Counted from the first letter of the stretch, positions 1-11,937 are shown. The stretch: 50,793 nucleotides of DNA from Sedimenticola sp. (GCA_026984735.1 JALSRN010000051.1:1-50793), one strand, 5' to 3'. The notes: generated by a model from the letters alone, not told the origin. Made by a program: numbers and translations.

Positions 1-2297
1 TCTTCGGCCTTTCCGGGCGGCGTCTCCAGCGCCAGCAAGGGCGTCGCCACCATGCCCGTCCCATAGGCTTCGAAGAAAGCGGAGACGCTGGCAGCGTCCA
101 ATGATATGAGTTCCAACACGCGCGCTGCCGTATAAAAGGCGTCATCGAAACCGTACCACCGATCTTTGATGTAGATGTGACCCGAGAATTCACCCGCCAG
201 CAACCCTTGGCTCTCTTTCAATTTGGCCTGAATCTCCGCATGGCCGGTGCGCCACATTATGGGACGCCCGCCGTTGGCCAGGATGAACTCGGGCAGTTTC
301 GCGGTGCTGGCCACGTCGTAAATCACATCGGCACCCGGCTGCCGACGGATGACGTCTGCCGCCAACGCCATCAACAGAATGTCGGGCGGAACCACCCTCC
401 CCTGCTCGTCTACCAGGGCCAGCGCGTCCCCATCCATATCGAAAGCGACGCCCAGGTGGGCTCCCTGCGCCCCCACCTCCTGGGCCAGAGCCTGAAGGTT
501 GCTCTCATCCGAAGGGTCGGGAAGATGATTGGGGAAGCCACCGTCGGGCTCGCAAAAAAGCGGGATGACCTCGCAGCCCAACGCCTCGAACAGCCGCCGG
601 GCGAGCGGGCCGGCCACACCGTTTCCACCATCCACCACCAGCTTGAGTGGTTCCAGCAACTGGACGTCTGTGGTCACATGCTCGAGGTATTCCCTGCTCA
701 CGTCACGACTCTCCAGGCGCCCTGTTCCATGTCGGAAACGTCCCTCGAGAATGCGATGCCGCAACTCGAGCAGGTCCTCTTCCGAAAGCGGCTGGCCATC
801 GATATAGATTTTGAAACCGTTGTATTCGGGTGGATTGTGGCCTCCCGTGACCATGACACCGGAAGTGGCTGCGGAGCTGTGAATTGCATAGTTCACCAAC
901 GGCGCCGGCACTTCGCCCAGGTCGATGACGTCACAGCCCGAGGCCAGCAGACCAGCCGCCAACGCGCTGGCAAAGCTGTCGCTGGTGGCCCGGTTGTCTC
1001 TGCCCACCACCATCTGTCCACCGCCAGCCTCAATCACCATGGAACCCACGGCAAGGCCCACGGCCTGGCACACCTCCTCGCTCAACTCCATACCGCTGCG
1101 GCCGCGAATCAACCCTCCCTGGAACAGAGAGGGTGGCAGATGCTCCTCCTCGAGAGCGGGAACGGCGGCAGCGGCCTCGCTCGCCTCGGTCGAACCGCCC
1201 TCCTCTTCCTCCACCACCATGCCCTCTTTTTCTTTCCTTCGGCGGAATGCCGCAGCCCCTTCGCCGCTCTTTTGCGCGGTGAAGGTGGCCTGCGCATAGC
1301 GTGCGAGCAGTTCAAGGGCCGGTTTCGCTTCCAGGAGGTGGGGAACGGGAGTGGACGCGCCCGTCCGTTTGAGCGTGGCATCCACCAAGGCCACCATCAT
1401 CCCCATGTCGGCCTTGCAGTCGTGCGCCAAGCGCCGATACCCAAAGAGAGTGACGGCGAACAGCAACAGCGCCCCTCCTGCCACCAAAGCCAGCAGCAAC
1501 AGCCAGGAGATGCCGGACGTGGCAGGGGGAGCATAGCGAACCCGCCAGAGCGTGCCTGGCACCGGAAAGGCCTCGCTGGCGGTTGGTCGGGCTTTGCCCG
1601 AGCTCGCCAATGGGAGAGCAGTTCCTTTGTAGGACTGTTCCAAGGCCACGTAGGACTCTTGCAGCCCCAACGCCTGCATCTCTTTGCGCAACGCGTCGAT
1701 GGGAAACACTGCCAACAGGGCCCCCACCGTCTTTCCCTCCAGAGTGACGGGCGCCGCCACCAGCATCTCCATGCGCCCGGATTGGTCACGCACCACCTGG
1801 GCAGGAGGAATCTTTCCCTTCTTGGCCACGGAACGATACATCTCCGCCGCGGCGAAACTGCCGGACACCGCTTCGAGAAGCTGTTGATCGTGCCAGCCTG
1901 TGGGAATGGGCTCCACCCGCGTGGCGCCGGGAAGCGCGTGAACCGCGAGCTGCCGCAACGCCGACAAGTCTCCCCCTTGGGCCAACGCCCGCGCCACGTC
2001 GGGACGGGCTGCCAACAACGAGAGCATCCTCACCCGGTCCTTTACTCTGTCCGCCACCTGAAGCTGGACGGCGTGCGCCAGGGTGCGGGCCAACCGGTCC
2101 AGACGCTCTCCGGCAGCCCGGCTGCTGAGCCAACTGGTCGACCAAGTGAATACTGCGGTGACCACCATGGCCACCAGAATGACGGGCAAATAGTAAGAAA
2201 AGATGGTGCGCGAGCGCTTTACATTTTCGTATTCGGCCGAAATGTCGCCCGACGGCTGCGCCGCAAGCTCCTCCCTGGCCCTCTTCTTCGACAGCAA
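1..2297 (-). CDS. AlgC-like phosphomannomutase/phosphoglucomutase with N-terminal membrane module, 3' end outside window
   Basis: Partial gene; 765 codons are visible and the C-terminus lies off the left edge. The start is TTG at 2297, preceded by a strong GGAGG 8 bases upstream; no ATG fits. Residues about 32-54 and 262-285 are hydrophobic helices enclosing a roughly 200-residue probably periplasmic sensor-like segment, as in long Pseudomonas-type AlgC. The mutase part starts near residue 400. Active-site motifs of alpha-D-phosphohexomutases are recognisable but changed: the phosphoserine loop reads [13 protein letters not shown] with Gly486 where Ser is expected; the metal loop reads DMDGDA (620-625), three Asp kept but Arg lost; TGHSLIKKK reads TGHAEIQAK (684 on). 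The sugar loop GEFSGH (703-708) is intact. It follows coaBC directly, as algC follows coaBC-dut in Pseudomonas. Family is clear; mutase activity is doubtful. Confidence 0.9.
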   Translation of the reverse strand, partial: MLSKKRAREELAAQPSGDISAEYENVKRSRTIFSYYLPVILVAMVVTAVFTWSTSWLSSRAAGERLDRLARTLAHAVQLQVADRVKDRVRMLSLLAARPDVARALAQGGDLSALRQLAVHALPGATRVEPIPTGWHDQQLLEAVSGSFAAAEMYRSVAKKGKIPPAQVVRDQSGRMEMLVAAPVTLEGKTVGALLAVFPIDALRKEMQALGLQESYVALEQSYKGTALPLASSGKARPTASEAFPVPGTLWRVRYAPPATSGISWLLLLALVAGGALLLFAVTLFGYRRLAHDCKADMGMMVALVDATLKRTGASTPVPHLLEAKPALELLARYAQATFTAQKSGEGAAAFRRRKEKEGMVVEEEEGGSTEASEAAAAVPALEEEHLPPSLFQGGLIRGRSGMELSEEVCQAVGLAVGSMVIEAGGGQMVVGRDNRATSDSFASALAAGLLASGCDVIDLGEVPAPLVNYAIHSSAATSGVMVTGGHNPPEYNGFKIYIDGQPLSEEDLLELRHRILEGRFRHGTGRLESRDVSREYLEHVTTDVQLLEPLKLVVDGGNGVAGPLARRLFEALGCEVIPLFCEPDGGFPNHLPDPSDESNLQALAQEVGAQGAHLGVAFDMDGDALALVDEQGRVVPPDILLMALAADVIRRQPGADVIYDVASTAKLPEFILANGGRPIMWRTGHAEIQAKLKESQGLLAGEFSGHIYIKDRWYGFDDAFYTAARVLELISLDAASVSAFFEAYGTGMVATPLLALETPPGKAE

Positions 2298-2347
2298 CGT
2301 ACTTTCCTCCCCCTTCGATTCGTGAATCCGCTCCTGTGCCACCCCGT

Positions 2348-3535
2348 TCACTCTTCAGCTACCACCGAGGCCATCAATTGCACCAGCCTCCGAGCCAAAG
2401 AGTCTTTTCCCTGGTAGGGAAGGCGCTCCCGTCCCCCTTTCCAGAACACTTCCAACTCGTTGCGTTCCACCTCGAACCCCATCCCGTCGCCCACCCGGTT
2501 GGCGGCGATCATGTCCACGCCCTTCTCTTCCAGCTTACGCAGGGCGTTTTGGCGGAGGTCCTCCGTTTCCGCGGCAAACCCCAAGGTGAAGGGGGCCGCC
2601 GGTTGCGCCGCCACCTCGGCGAGAATGTCGGGATTGCGCCGCATCTTCAGCTCCAGTATATCGAAAGATTTCTTGATCTTGCGCCTCTCCTCCCTCTCCG
2701 GCCGGTAATCGGCCACGGCGGCGCAGCCGATGAAAAACTCCTGGCCGGGAAGGGCCTGAAAGACCGCATCCCGCATCTGCCGGGCCGTTTCCACGTCGAT
2801 GCGCCGCACGCCGGCAGGGGTGGCGAGCGCGACCGGCCCGCTCACCAAGGTCACCTCCGCGCCCTCCCGGGCGAAAGCCTCCGCCAGGGCGAACCCCATG
2901 CGGCCCGAGCTGCGGTTGCTGATATAGCGCACCGGATCCAGCGGCTCCCGGGTGGGGCCGGCGGTGACCATCACGCGGCGTCCGGCGAACAGTCCGTCGC
3001 CGTCCAGCAGCCGCTCCACGATTCGCCTCGGCTCCGCCATCCGCCCCACTCCCTCTTCCCCGCACGCCTGCCCGCCCTCTTCAGGGCCGACGAAATCGAC
3101 GCCGCGCCCTCGCAACCGCTCCACGTTGTCCTGGGTGGCGGGGTGCAACCACATGCGGTGGTTCATGGCGGGCGCCACGAAGAGCGGCGCTTCGCTGGCC
3201 AGACAGAGCGTGGCGAGGAGATCGTCGGCATGGCCGTGGGCGATCCGGGCCAGAAAGTCGGCGCTGGCGGGGGCCACCACCACGCGATCGGCCCATCGCG
3301 CCAGCTCGATGTGCCCCATGGCCGCCTCGTGCGCCTCGTCGAACAGTTCCACCCGCGCGGGATGGCCCGACAACGCCTGGAAGGAGAGGGGCGTGACGAA
3401 ACGGGTGGCCGCCGGCGTGAGCACCACCCGTACATCCAGTCCCCTCTTCACCAGCAGGCGCACCAGCTCGCAGCTCTTGTAGGCGGCGATGCCGCCGGTG
3501 ACGCCCACCAACACTCTCTTCATCGATTCCGACAT
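2348..3535 (-). CDS. coaBC: Bifunctional phosphopantothenoylcysteine decarboxylase / phosphopantothenate-cysteine ligase
   Basis: Catalyses two steps of coenzyme A synthesis: ligation of cysteine to 4'-phosphopantothenate (CoaB, CTP-dependent) and decarboxylation to 4'-phosphopantetheine (CoaC, FMN-dependent). The 395-residue length matches the family (about 400). The flavin-binding start [14 protein letters not shown], the substrate motif APAMNHRMW and the cysteine-containing GGQACGEEG loop mark Coa[20 protein letters not shown] and the KIKKSFD loop mark CoaB. The start at 3535 has GGAG 11 bases upstream; an in-frame ATG at 3523 is an alternative giving the more usual MKRVLVG start. Fifty bases separate it from the downstream AlgC-like gene, with no dut between them. 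It is divergent from radC. Confidence 0.96.
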   Translation of the reverse strand: MSESMKRVLVGVTGGIAAYKSCELVRLLVKRGLDVRVVLTPAATRFVTPLSFQALSGHPARVELFDEAHEAAMGHIELARWADRVVVAPASADFLARIAHGHADDLLATLCLASEAPLFVAPAMNHRMWLHPATQDNVERLRGRGVDFVGPEEGGQACGEEGVGRMAEPRRIVERLLDGDGLFAGRRVMVTAGPTREPLDPVRYISNRSSGRMGFALAEAFAREGAEVTLVSGPVALATPAGVRRIDVETARQMRDAVFQALPGQEFFIGCAAVADYRPEREERRKIKKSFDILELKMRRNPDILAEVAAQPAAPFTLGFAAETEDLRQNALRKLEEKGVDMIAANRVGDGMGFEVERNELEVFWKGGRERLPYQGKDSLARRLVQLMASVVAEE

Positions 3536-3868
3536 GAGACCATCGACTCCAGCTTTGTCACCTTCGTGCGGGGAAAGCGCGAAAACAGGATCGTCGGCAA
3601 CGCCGTGGATGCCCTCCTTGCGGGCTCGATCCGGGCATCCCCGCCTCGGACGTCCCGCCATTCTTTCCCCCGCACCGTTCGCCAACCGTGGTGCCGCAAG
3701 CGGCAAAAATGCGGCCGAAGCGGAACCGACTCAGGCATGGGAACGCTCGATTCGTCCGAGGATGGCGTAAAAATTCACATAAGGGTATATCGGAGAGGGG
3801 CTTTCCCGCAAAGGCGGGATTTTGCTAATCTTTTTCGCACGTCTCCATGTTGCTTCACGGAGGAAGCG
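3536..3868. other. Intergenic region between divergent coaBC and radC
   Basis: These 333 bases must hold both promoters. The stretch 3770-3800 is AT-richer and contains GTATAT, but I could not assign a -35/-10 pair with confidence. A perfect six-pair hairpin, TCCCGC at 3804-3809 and GCGGGA at 3814-3819 with loop AAAG, is followed by TTTT. It lies in the radC 5' region and could be a leader hairpin or attenuator. The coaBC frame stays open upstream to 3706, but that extension resembles nothing and is not annotated. Confidence 0.5.
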
Positions 3869-4543
3869 ATGAGCATCCGCGACTGGCCGGCCGGGGAACG
3901 GCCGCGAGAGAAACTCCTGCGCCTCGGTCCCGGGGCGCTCAGCGACGCCGAGCTGCTGGCGATCTTTCTGCGCACCGGCGTGCGCGGTCGGAGCGCCATC
4001 GACCTGGCCCGCGATCTGATCGGTCGTTTTGGTGGCCTGCGACCCCTGCTGGCGGCCAGCCGTGAACGGTTCTGCGCCGCGCCGGGATTGGGCGACGCCA
4101 AATACTGCCAGCTCCAGGCGGTGGTGGAGATGGCCCAGCGCTGCCTGAAAGAAGAGTTGGCCGACCACGACGTGCTCGCCTCTCCCCGGCAGACCCGCGA
4201 CTATCTGGGCCTGCGTCTCCAATCCCGCCTCCAAGAGGTCTTCGCCTGCCTCTTCCTGGACAACCGCCACCGCGTGATCGCTTTCGAGGAGCTGTTTCAC
4301 GGCACCATCGACGGCGCCAGCGTCCATCCCCGGGAGGTGGTGCGGCGCGCGCTCCACCACAACGCCGCGGCGGTCATTTTGGCCCACAACCACCCTTCCG
4401 GCGTGGCCGAGCCGAGCCGTGCCGACGAGCGGATCACCCAGCGGCTCAAAGAGGCCCTGGCGCTGATCGACGTACGGGTGCTGGACCACATCGTCATCGG
4501 TCACCGGCAGAGCGTCTCCCTGGCGGAGCGGGGCCTGCTCTGA
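3869..4543 (+). CDS. radC: RadC/JAB-domain protein
   Basis: RadC-family protein of 224 residues, the usual length. The N-terminal helix-hairpin-helix region ([14 protein letters not shown] near residues 30-45 and the FGG...LLAA segment) precedes a JAB1/MPN metalloprotease-like domain. The JAMM metal signature is visible as the LAHNHPSG motif, followed by a downstream Asp (ADERIT). The molecular role is unsettled; the old link to radiation repair in E. coli was withdrawn. The ATG at 3869 has an excellent GGAGGAA Shine-Dalgarno. The coaBC-radC-rpmBG neighbourhood is classic for Gammaproteobacteria. It converges on the DUF7931-type gene with only 19 bases between. Confidence 0.95.
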   Translation: MSIRDWPAGERPREKLLRLGPGALSDAELLAIFLRTGVRGRSAIDLARDLIGRFGGLRPLLAASRERFCAAPGLGDAKYCQLQAVVEMAQRCLKEELADHDVLASPRQTRDYLGLRLQSRLQEVFACLFLDNRHRVIAFEELFHGTIDGASVHPREVVRRALHHNAAAVILAHNHPSGVAEPSRADERITQRLKEALALIDVRVLDHIVIGHRQSVSLAERGLL

Positions 4544-4562
4544 GACGGCGGCATTTCCGGAA

Positions 4563-5081
4563 TCACAGGTGGAGCCGCCGTAGCGCCGGATCGAGATGGC
4601 TGCGCTCCCATATCCGCTCGAACTCTTCGGCCAGGCGCCTCGCCTGGGAACGCCCGCCGTAGTCGGCGCGAACGGCGTCGAAATCGTGCCAGGGATTGCG
4701 CAGCAACACCCCCGCCTCGTCCGCCAGCAGGAAGCTGCGCGCATCCTCCTCGTACTCTTCGTGACGGCGGCGGATGGCGATGTGGCTGGGAAGATCCTGA
4801 ATCAACTGCAGCAACCGGCCGCCGCGCGCGAGAAGAGAGGAATCGGCCACCAGAATGCGGATCCGGGTGCGCGGGTGGCGAATGGCCAACCGCTTCACCG
4901 CCTCCACGAAGCAGGGCTGGTCGTAGATGCGGGGATCGAGCCGCCGAGAGTAGAGCAGCAGACGCCGCCGGCACTGCGCCGCCATGGCGCAACTGTGCCT
5001 CTGCAACGCCTCCAGCCCGCGCAGCAGAAGGACGCCGTCCGGCTCCCCCAATTGGTGATTCTCCACCCCTTTCGTCACCAT
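4563..5081 (-). CDS. DUF7931-type hypothetical protein
   Basis: A 172-residue soluble, arginine-rich protein. It resembles the short proteins, sometimes fused to or next to GNAT acetyltransferases, that carry the DUF7931 domain in Gammaproteobacteria. Visible features are the segments LLLYSRRLDPRIYD, a PRTRIRILVADSSLLARGG strand-turn, and FLLADEAGVLLRNPWHD, which together suggest a phospholipase-D-like or nuclease-like alpha/beta fold, but no HKD motif is present. The start at 5081 has GGGGTGG just upstream; a longer reading to 5255 would run across the rpmB promoter and is less likely. No function can be assigned. The family call is from memory of sequence style and is moderate. Confidence 0.7.
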   Translation of the reverse strand: MVTKGVENHQLGEPDGVLLLRGLEALQRHSCAMAAQCRRRLLLYSRRLDPRIYDQPCFVEAVKRLAIRHPRTRIRILVADSSLLARGGRLLQLIQDLPSHIAIRRRHEEYEEDARSFLLADEAGVLLRNPWHDFDAVRADYGGRSQARRLAEEFERIWERSHLDPALRRLHL

Positions 5082-5182
5082 CCACCCCTTGCGGTTTCCG
5101 TCAGACGCTCCAGCGCCCGCTCCACTCGCCCACCCGTTCCCTGCCAGAATACACCGGAAGAAGGGGATGGGGGGTGAAAAAT

Positions 5183-5211
5183 TTGCGCTGAAGCGGGTAC
5201 TCTGGTATAAA
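5183..5211 (+). promoter_or_regulatory. Sigma-70-type promoter of rpmBG
   Basis: TTGCGC at 5183-5188 and TATAAA at 5206-5211 are separated by exactly 17 bases and sit about 70 bases upstream of the rpmB start. Spacing and -10 box are good; the -35 box matches TTGACA at four of six positions. The site overlaps the upstream side of the divergent DUF7931-type gene. Confidence 0.7.
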
Positions 5212-5278
5212 TTCGCGTCTTTTATCGGCCCCCGCGCAGCGGGGCGCAACGGCAAACAGACGAACCGAGGCTAAAACC

Positions 5279-5515
5279 ATGTCCAAAGTGTGTCAGGTCA
5301 CAGGCAAGCGGCCGGTCACGGGAAACAACGTCTCCCACTCCCATCGCAAGACCCGCCGCCGTTTTCTGCCCAACCTCCATTACCACCGCTTCTGGGTGGA
5401 GAGTGAACAGCGCTGGGTACGCCTGCGTGTCTCCGCGGCGGGCATGCGCATCATCGACAAGAAAGGCATCGACACCGTGCTCGCCGAACTGCGCGCCCGG
5501 GGCGAAAAGGTTTGA
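5279..5515 (+). CDS. rpmB: 50S ribosomal protein L28 (bL28)
   Basis: Structural protein of the large ribosomal subunit. The 78-residue length and the start [20 protein letters not shown] are diagnostic for bL28. The Arg-rich segment [18 protein letters not shown] follows, and the C-terminal half [19 protein letters not shown] is conserved. It begins 67 bases after the predicted -10 box and is co-transcribed with rpmG 12 bases downstream. Nothing unusual was seen. Confidence 0.99.
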   Translation: MSKVCQVTGKRPVTGNNVSHSHRKTRRRFLPNLHYHRFWVESEQRWVRLRVSAAGMRIIDKKGIDTVLAELRARGEKV

Positions 5516-5527
5516 GGAGGATAGACC

Positions 5528-5695
5528 ATGGCAAAGGCAGTTCGTGAAAAGATCCGTCTCAACTCCACCGCCGGCACGGGGCACTTCTACACCACCACCA
5601 AGAACAAGCGCACCCAGACCGGCAAGATGGAGATCCGCAAATACGATCCGGTGGCGCGCAAGCATGTGATCTACAAGGAAGGGAAAATCAAGTAA
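5528..5695 (+). CDS. rpmG: 50S ribosomal protein L33 (bL33)
   Basis: Large-subunit ribosomal protein of 55 residues. The sequence keeps the L33 core: [18 protein letters not shown], then [21 protein letters not shown]. This is the cysteine-free, zinc-independent form, as in most Gammaproteobacteria. The start has a strong GAGGAGG site. It is the last gene of the rpmBG unit and a strong terminator follows at 5726. Confidence 0.99.
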   Translation: MAKAVREKIRLNSTAGTGHFYTTTKNKRTQTGKMEIRKYDPVARKHVIYKEGKIK

Positions 5696-5725
5696 GCGCT
5701 TGCAAGGCGCCGTGCGACCTCTCCG

Positions 5726-5750
5726 AGCCCCGCCACGCGCGGGGCTTTTT
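5726..5750 (+). terminator. Rho-independent terminator of rpmBG
   Basis: An eight-pair perfect stem, AGCCCCGC at 5726-5733 and GCGGGGCT at 5739-5746, has a five-base loop and is followed by a T tract. It ends the rpmBG transcript just before the convergent DUF2905 gene. Confidence 0.92.
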
Positions 5751-5752
5751 CG

Positions 5753-5953
5753 TCACCGCCGCAACAGCCAGATCAGCAGACTCAGCAGCAGGCTGAGCAG
5801 AATGGATGTGGTGATGGGAAAATAGAAGGTGAAGTTTTCCCGGCGGATGAGGAGGTCCCCTGGCAACCGCCCCAGCCCCGAGCGCTGCAGCCAGGGCCAC
5901 AACAGGCCCAGAAGCAGCAGCACGGCGCCCAGCACGATGAGAAAGCGTTGCAT
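5753..5953 (-). CDS. DUF2905 family small membrane protein
   Basis: A 66-residue protein with two predicted membrane helices: residues about 3-18 (FLIVLGAVLLLLGLLW) and about 47-64 (ITTSILLSLLLSLLIWLL). The conserved middle segment GRLPGDLLIRRENFTFYFPI is typical of DUF2905. Its function is unknown. The ATG at 5953 has GGAGGAA upstream and was preferred over an in-frame ATG at 5995. It lies 66 bases downstream of hyuA on the same strand and may share its transcript. Confidence 0.9.
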   Translation of the reverse strand: MQRFLIVLGAVLLLLGLLWPWLQRSGLGRLPGDLLIRRENFTFYFPITTSILLSLLLSLLIWLLRR

Positions 5954-6019
5954 GGTGTTCTTCCTCCGATAGCCCCTTTCGACTCGGTTCGTCACATTTT
6001 TCCTTTCGACAGGCTGCTG

Positions 6020-7996
<1,977 letters not shown>

Positions 7997-8082
7997 CGCG
8001 TCGCCTCGGTATCGGTTGCATGGCGGCGCCGGCGCCGCGGCCCGCCTGTCATCCCACCCCGACAAGCCGTATCATTGCGCCC

Positions 8083-8991
8083 ATGTCCGCGAAGGGTGAC
8101 ATTCTACTCCAGGCCCGGAACCTGGAGCGGCGCGACGGTCCCGTGGTGCGGCTGCGGCGCTTCGACCTGGAACTGCGCCGGGGCGAAGCGATGGGGCTGC
8201 TGGGGGTCAACGGCGCCGGCAAGTCCACCGCCCTGGCGCTGCTCGGCGGGGTGTTGCGCCCCACCCGGGGAGAGGTGCGCCTCCTCGGCCACGATCTCCA
8301 CCGCGAGCCCCTGCGGGCTCGGCGCTTTCTCGGCCTGCTGCCGGAGCGGCCGCCCCTCTATCCCCATCTCACCCTGGACGAAAACCTTGACTTCGCCGCC
8401 CGTCTGCGCGGCCTCTCACGCAAGGAGGCGACCCACGCGCGGGAGCGGATCAAGAAGCGCCTCGGGCTCATCCGCTTAGGCCGCCGCCTGGCGGGCCGCC
8501 TGTCGCGGGGCACCGCCCAGCGCGCCGGCCTCGGCCAGGCCATGATCCACGACCCGGAAGTGCTCATTCTGGACGAACCCACCGCCGGACTGGACCCCGC
8601 CCAGGCGCACGAACTGCGGATCCTGCTGCGCGAACTCGCGGTGGAACGGGCGGTGCTCCTGGCCACCCACCTCCTGGAGGACGTGGCGGCCCTCTGTCGG
8701 CGGGTCACGCTGCTGCGGGAAGGGAGGGTGGTCCTGCGGGAGCGGCTCGATTCCGCGCCCCGCGCGAAGGTGCGGTTCCTTCGCCCACCGCCCGACGAGG
8801 CGTTGCGCCGCCTGCCGGGAGTGGCGGCCGCCCGCTCTCTCGGAGACGGCTGGTTCGAACTCCGGCTCGAAGACGCCCCCGCCGATCTGGCCGAGCGGGT
8901 CGCCTCTCACGGATGGGGAATGGCCGATTACCTGAGCAGCGGTCACGACCTGGAGAGGCTGGTCGCCGCTATGGTGGAGCCGGCGCCATGA
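8083..8991 (+). CDS. ABC transporter ATP-binding protein, GldA-like
   Basis: A 302-residue ATPase with Walker A GVNGAGKST, a signature loop reading LSRGTAQRAG, Walker B VLILDEPTAGLDPAQ, and the switch histidine in LLATHLLEDV. A roughly 80-residue C-terminal extension matches exporter ATPases of the CcmA/GldA type. With the next two genes it forms an ATPase-permease-GldG unit, the layout of gliding-type or IgrA-like ABC systems that are widespread in non-gliding bacteria. The substrate is unknown. The ATG at 8083 lacks a clear Shine-Dalgarno, so the start is less certain. The stop overlaps the permease start (ATGA). Confidence 0.93.
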   Translation: MSAKGDILLQARNLERRDGPVVRLRRFDLELRRGEAMGLLGVNGAGKSTALALLGGVLRPTRGEVRLLGHDLHREPLRARRFLGLLPERPPLYPHLTLDENLDFAARLRGLSRKEATHARERIKKRLGLIRLGRRLAGRLSRGTAQRAGLGQAMIHDPEVLILDEPTAGLDPAQAHELRILLRELAVERAVLLATHLLEDVAALCRRVTLLREGRVVLRERLDSAPRAKVRFLRPPPDEALRRLPGVAAARSLGDGWFELRLEDAPADLAERVASHGWGMADYLSSGHDLERLVAAMVEPAP

Positions 8992-9722
8992 TCCTCGTCC
9001 TCGCGCGCCGCGAACTCTGGGAGAGATACGGCACCTCCCGGGGATGGCTGGCGCTGGCGGCGGCCCAGCTGCTGCTCGCCTGGCTGCTCTTCACCCAGCT
9101 CGACATCTATCTCAAGATCCAGCCCAGGCTCACCTCCCTGGCCAGTCCGCTGGGCGTCGCCGACCTGGTGATCGCGCCCACGCTGGCGTCGGCCGCCCTG
9201 GTGCTGCTCGGCCTGGCGCCCTTGCTGGGCATGGGGTCGATCGCCGATGAAGTGCGCAGCGGCCGCCTGTCGCTGCTGCTCTCCTCCCCCCTGCGCGCCT
9301 CCTCCCTCGTCGCGGGCAAATGGCTGGGCCTCTTTCTGGCGCTGCTGCCGGCGGTGCTGCTGTCCATGGGGATGGCGGCGGCGCTGGGGCTGGCCACCCA
9401 TCCCGATCCGGGACGCCTCGCCGCCTCGGCCCTGGGACTGGGGCTGGTGGCTGCCCTGGCCGCCGCCGTCACCCTGTGGCTTTCCAGCCTGGTGGAACAG
9501 CCGGCGACCGCCGCCGGCCTGGCCTGGGGGGCGCTCTTCCTGCTCTGGTTCGTGGACAACGGCGGCAACCAAGCGCTGGCGCTCTTCTCCCTGCGCAGCC
9601 ATCTGCAGCCCTTTCTTGAGGGTCGGGTGGGCGCGGGAGCCCTGCTCTGGTTCGCCATCCTCACCGTCGCTCCCCTGACGCTGGCCACCCTCCGGCTCTG
9701 GAGATTGGGAGGCGGCCGCTGA
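8988..9722 (+). CDS. ABC-2 type permease, GldF-like
   Basis: A 244-residue membrane protein with about six predicted helices, beginning with one after RELWERYGTSRGW. The early loop IADEVRSGRLSLLLSSPLRASSLVAGKWLG matches the cytoplasmic coupling segment of ABC-2 permeases (EKExGTLExLLsxPv-like). It overlaps the upstream ATPase stop by four bases and the downstream GldG-like start by one, which indicates translational coupling of all three. Its role would be the membrane channel of the exporter; the substrate is not known. Confidence 0.9.
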   Translation: MILVLARRELWERYGTSRGWLALAAAQLLLAWLLFTQLDIYLKIQPRLTSLASPLGVADLVIAPTLASAALVLLGLAPLLGMGSIADEVRSGRLSLLLSSPLRASSLVAGKWLGLFLALLPAVLLSMGMAAALGLATHPDPGRLAASALGLGLVAALAAAVTLWLSSLVEQPATAAGLAWGALFLLWFVDNGGNQALALFSLRSHLQPFLEGRVGAGALLWFAILTVAPLTLATLRLWRLGGGR

Positions 9723-11011
9723 TGCTGCGCCACCGCCTCCTCGTTTTCTTGGTGGTGACGACCACTCTGCTGGCGTTGGCGCTTAGCCGCCGCCTCACTC
9801 TCGAGTGGGACTGGAGCGGTCGCAACCGGCTGCACCCCCAGACCCTGGAGATCCTGGCGACCCTGGAGAAGCCGGTGGAGATCGAGGTGTTCATGGAACC
9901 CTATCCAGTTCAGCGGGCCGCCCTGCGCGACCTGTTGGAGAAGTACCACCGCGCCCACCCCGCCCTGACCTACCGTTTCACCGACCCCGCCAAAGAGCCG
10001 CAACGGCTGCGCCGCCTGCGGATCGTGCGCACCCCCACCCTGCTGTTGCGTTCCGGGAACCGGAAAGAGCGGCTGGAAAAGGTGAACGAGGCGGCGCTGA
10101 CCAACGCCCTGGCGCGCCTGGGCCGCCACGGCGGCGGCTGGATCGGTGCGCTCACCGGCCACGGCGAACCCAAGCTGCTGGGCCGGGCCAACTACGACCT
10201 GGGAGACTTCGGCGAGCTGCTGAAGGAGCAGGGTTACCATCTCGTCTCCCTGGACCTCGCCGACCTCGGCCAGCTTCCGGAAAATCTCGACCTGCTGGTG
10301 CTGGCCGCTCCCCAAGGGGCGCTCTCGCCGAAGGAGCAGGAGCGCCTTCGTGACTATCTCCAAGGGGGCGGCAACCTGCTGTGGCTCGCCGACGGCCGGA
10401 TTCCAACCGGCCTGCTCTCCGTCCTGGAACTGGAGCCGCTGCCCGGCGTGGTGGTGGATGCCGCAGCGGCGGATCTGGGCATCGACACCCCCACCGTGGC
10501 CGTGGGGCGTCCGGCCAATGGAGGAAGGGACCCGGTGACCGAACGGCTGCAGGGGCCGGTGCTCCTGCCCCACGCCCGCGCCTTGCGACACCGGGGCGCG
10601 GCCTGGAAGTCGCAACCGTTGTTGCAGAGCAGCCCGCGAAGCTGGAACGAGACCGGCAACCTGCGCGGCGTGATCCAGCGCGACGGCGCCGCGGGCGAGC
10701 AGCGCGGCCCGCTCACTCTGGCCCTGGCACTCAGCCGCGGCCTTCAGCGGGTGGCGGTGGTGGGCGACGCCGACTTCCTCGGCAACGCCTATCTCGGCAA
10801 CGGCGCCAACCGCGCCTTCGGCCTGGCGCTGGTGCGCTGGCTCACCCACGCTGACCGGCTGGTCACCATTCCACCCCTGCAGCCGGCCGACCAACGGCTG
10901 CGCTGGAAAGCCACCACCCTGGCCACGGTGGCGACTCTCTTTCTCGCGGCGCTCCCCCTGCTGCTGGCCGGCACTGGCGTGGCGATCGCCTGGAGGAGGC
11001 GCAGGCGGTGA
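9722..11011 (+). CDS. GldG-like ABC-associated membrane protein
   Basis: A 429-residue protein anchored by an N-terminal helix (about 6-22) and a C-terminal helix (about 400-420), with a large extracytoplasmic domain between. The segment [21 protein letters not shown] followed by [13 protein letters not shown] is the hallmark of GldG/IFT52-like proteins, and LTGHGEPKL and [21 protein letters not shown] elements follow. It is the third gene of the coupled ABC unit. In gliding bacteria GldG works with GldA and GldF; here the role is unknown. It ends 79 bases before mutM. Confidence 0.88.
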   Translation: MLRHRLLVFLVVTTTLLALALSRRLTLEWDWSGRNRLHPQTLEILATLEKPVEIEVFMEPYPVQRAALRDLLEKYHRAHPALTYRFTDPAKEPQRLRRLRIVRTPTLLLRSGNRKERLEKVNEAALTNALARLGRHGGGWIGALTGHGEPKLLGRANYDLGDFGELLKEQGYHLVSLDLADLGQLPENLDLLVLAAPQGALSPKEQERLRDYLQGGGNLLWLADGRIPTGLLSVLELEPLPGVVVDAAAADLGIDTPTVAVGRPANGGRDPVTERLQGPVLLPHARALRHRGAAWKSQPLLQSSPRSWNETGNLRGVIQRDGAAGEQRGPLTLALALSRGLQRVAVVGDADFLGNAYLGNGANRAFGLALVRWLTHADRLVTIPPLQPADQRLRWKATTLATVATLFLAALPLLLAGTGVAIAWRRRRR

Positions 11012-11090
11012 GTCGGCTAATAGGCGGGGAAAACGGTCTCCATCTCGTCGGCGACGGTCACTCTCCCCCCGCCGCCAGCGGGAGCCGCTG

Positions 11091-11903
11091 ATGCCCGAAC
11101 TGCCCGAGGTGGAGACGACCCGGCGGGGCATCGCCCCCCTGGTGGAGGGCCGAAGAGTGACCGACGTGGTAATCCGCCAGCCCCGCCTGCGCTGGCCGGT
11201 GCCGCCGGAACTGCCGCGGCTGCTCGCCGGCCGGCGGTTGGTCGGAGTGACGCGGCGCGCCAAATATCTGCTGTTCCACTTCTCCCACGGCGCCCTGCTC
11301 CTCCATCTGGGCATGTCGGGCAGCCTGCGGGTGGTGCCCCGCGGCACGCCTCCGCGGAAACACGACCATTTCGACTTGGTGTTGGGGAAAAGGTGCCTGC
11401 GCCTGCGCGACCCGCGCCGCTTCGGCGCCCTGCTCTGGACCGACGAACCGCCGGAACTCCACCCCCTGCTGCGCCATCTTGGCCCCGAACCCCTTTCGTC
11501 CGCTTTCGACGGCGACCACCTGCACCGGCTATCCAGAGGCCGCTCGCGGCCGGTGAAGAGTTTCCTCATGGACGCCCGCGTGGTGGTGGGCGTTGGCAAC
11601 ATCTACGCCAACGAAGCGCTCTTCGCCGCCGGCATCCATCCGGCCAGGGCCTGTGGCCGTGTCTCCCTGGCCCGTTATCGGAGGCTGGCGGAGGCGGTGC
11701 GGGAGGTGCTCGCCGACGCCATCGAGGAGGGCGGCACCACTTTACGCGACTTCCAGCAGGCCGACGGCAGGCCCGGCTACTTCGTGCAGCGGCTTCAGGT
11801 GTACGGCCGCGAGGGCCGTCCCTGCCCCCGCTGCGGCGCCCCCATTCGGAAACGGTCGCTCGGGCAGCGATCGAGCTTCTACTGCGGGCGTTGCCAGCGA
11901 TGA
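11091..11903 (+). CDS. mutM: Formamidopyrimidine-DNA glycosylase
   Basis: Bifunctional DNA glycosylase/AP lyase that removes 8-oxoguanine and formamidopyrimidines. The 270-residue length is typical. The start [13 protein letters not shown] provides catalytic Pro2 and Glu3; the lysine of the beta-elimination site is in HLGMSG-adjacent sequence; the helix-two-turn-helix holds [13 protein letters not shown]. The C-terminal zinc finger has CPRCGAPI and [13 protein letters not shown] lies upstream of the start. It converges on gmk with 34 bases between and no obvious terminator. Confidence 0.98.
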   Translation: MPELPEVETTRRGIAPLVEGRRVTDVVIRQPRLRWPVPPELPRLLAGRRLVGVTRRAKYLLFHFSHGALLLHLGMSGSLRVVPRGTPPRKHDHFDLVLGKRCLRLRDPRRFGALLWTDEPPELHPLLRHLGPEPLSSAFDGDHLHRLSRGRSRPVKSFLMDARVVVGVGNIYANEALFAAGIHPARACGRVSLARYRRLAEAVREVLADAIEEGGTTLRDFQQADGRPGYFVQRLQVYGREGRPCPRCGAPIRKRSLGQRSSFYCGRCQR

Positions 11904-11937
11904 CGGCCGGCCCCGAAGTAGAAAAGCGCGGAGCCCT

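Noticed and set aside
177-2417. Open frame of 746 codons on the + strand across the AlgC-like gene
   Set aside because: It is the antisense of a gene with clear homology and has the low-complexity His/Gln/Arg-rich look of shadow frames in GC-rich DNA.
3804-3820. Terminator between coaBC and radC
   Set aside because: The genes are divergent, so no transcript should end here; the hairpin was kept only as a note within the intergenic entry.
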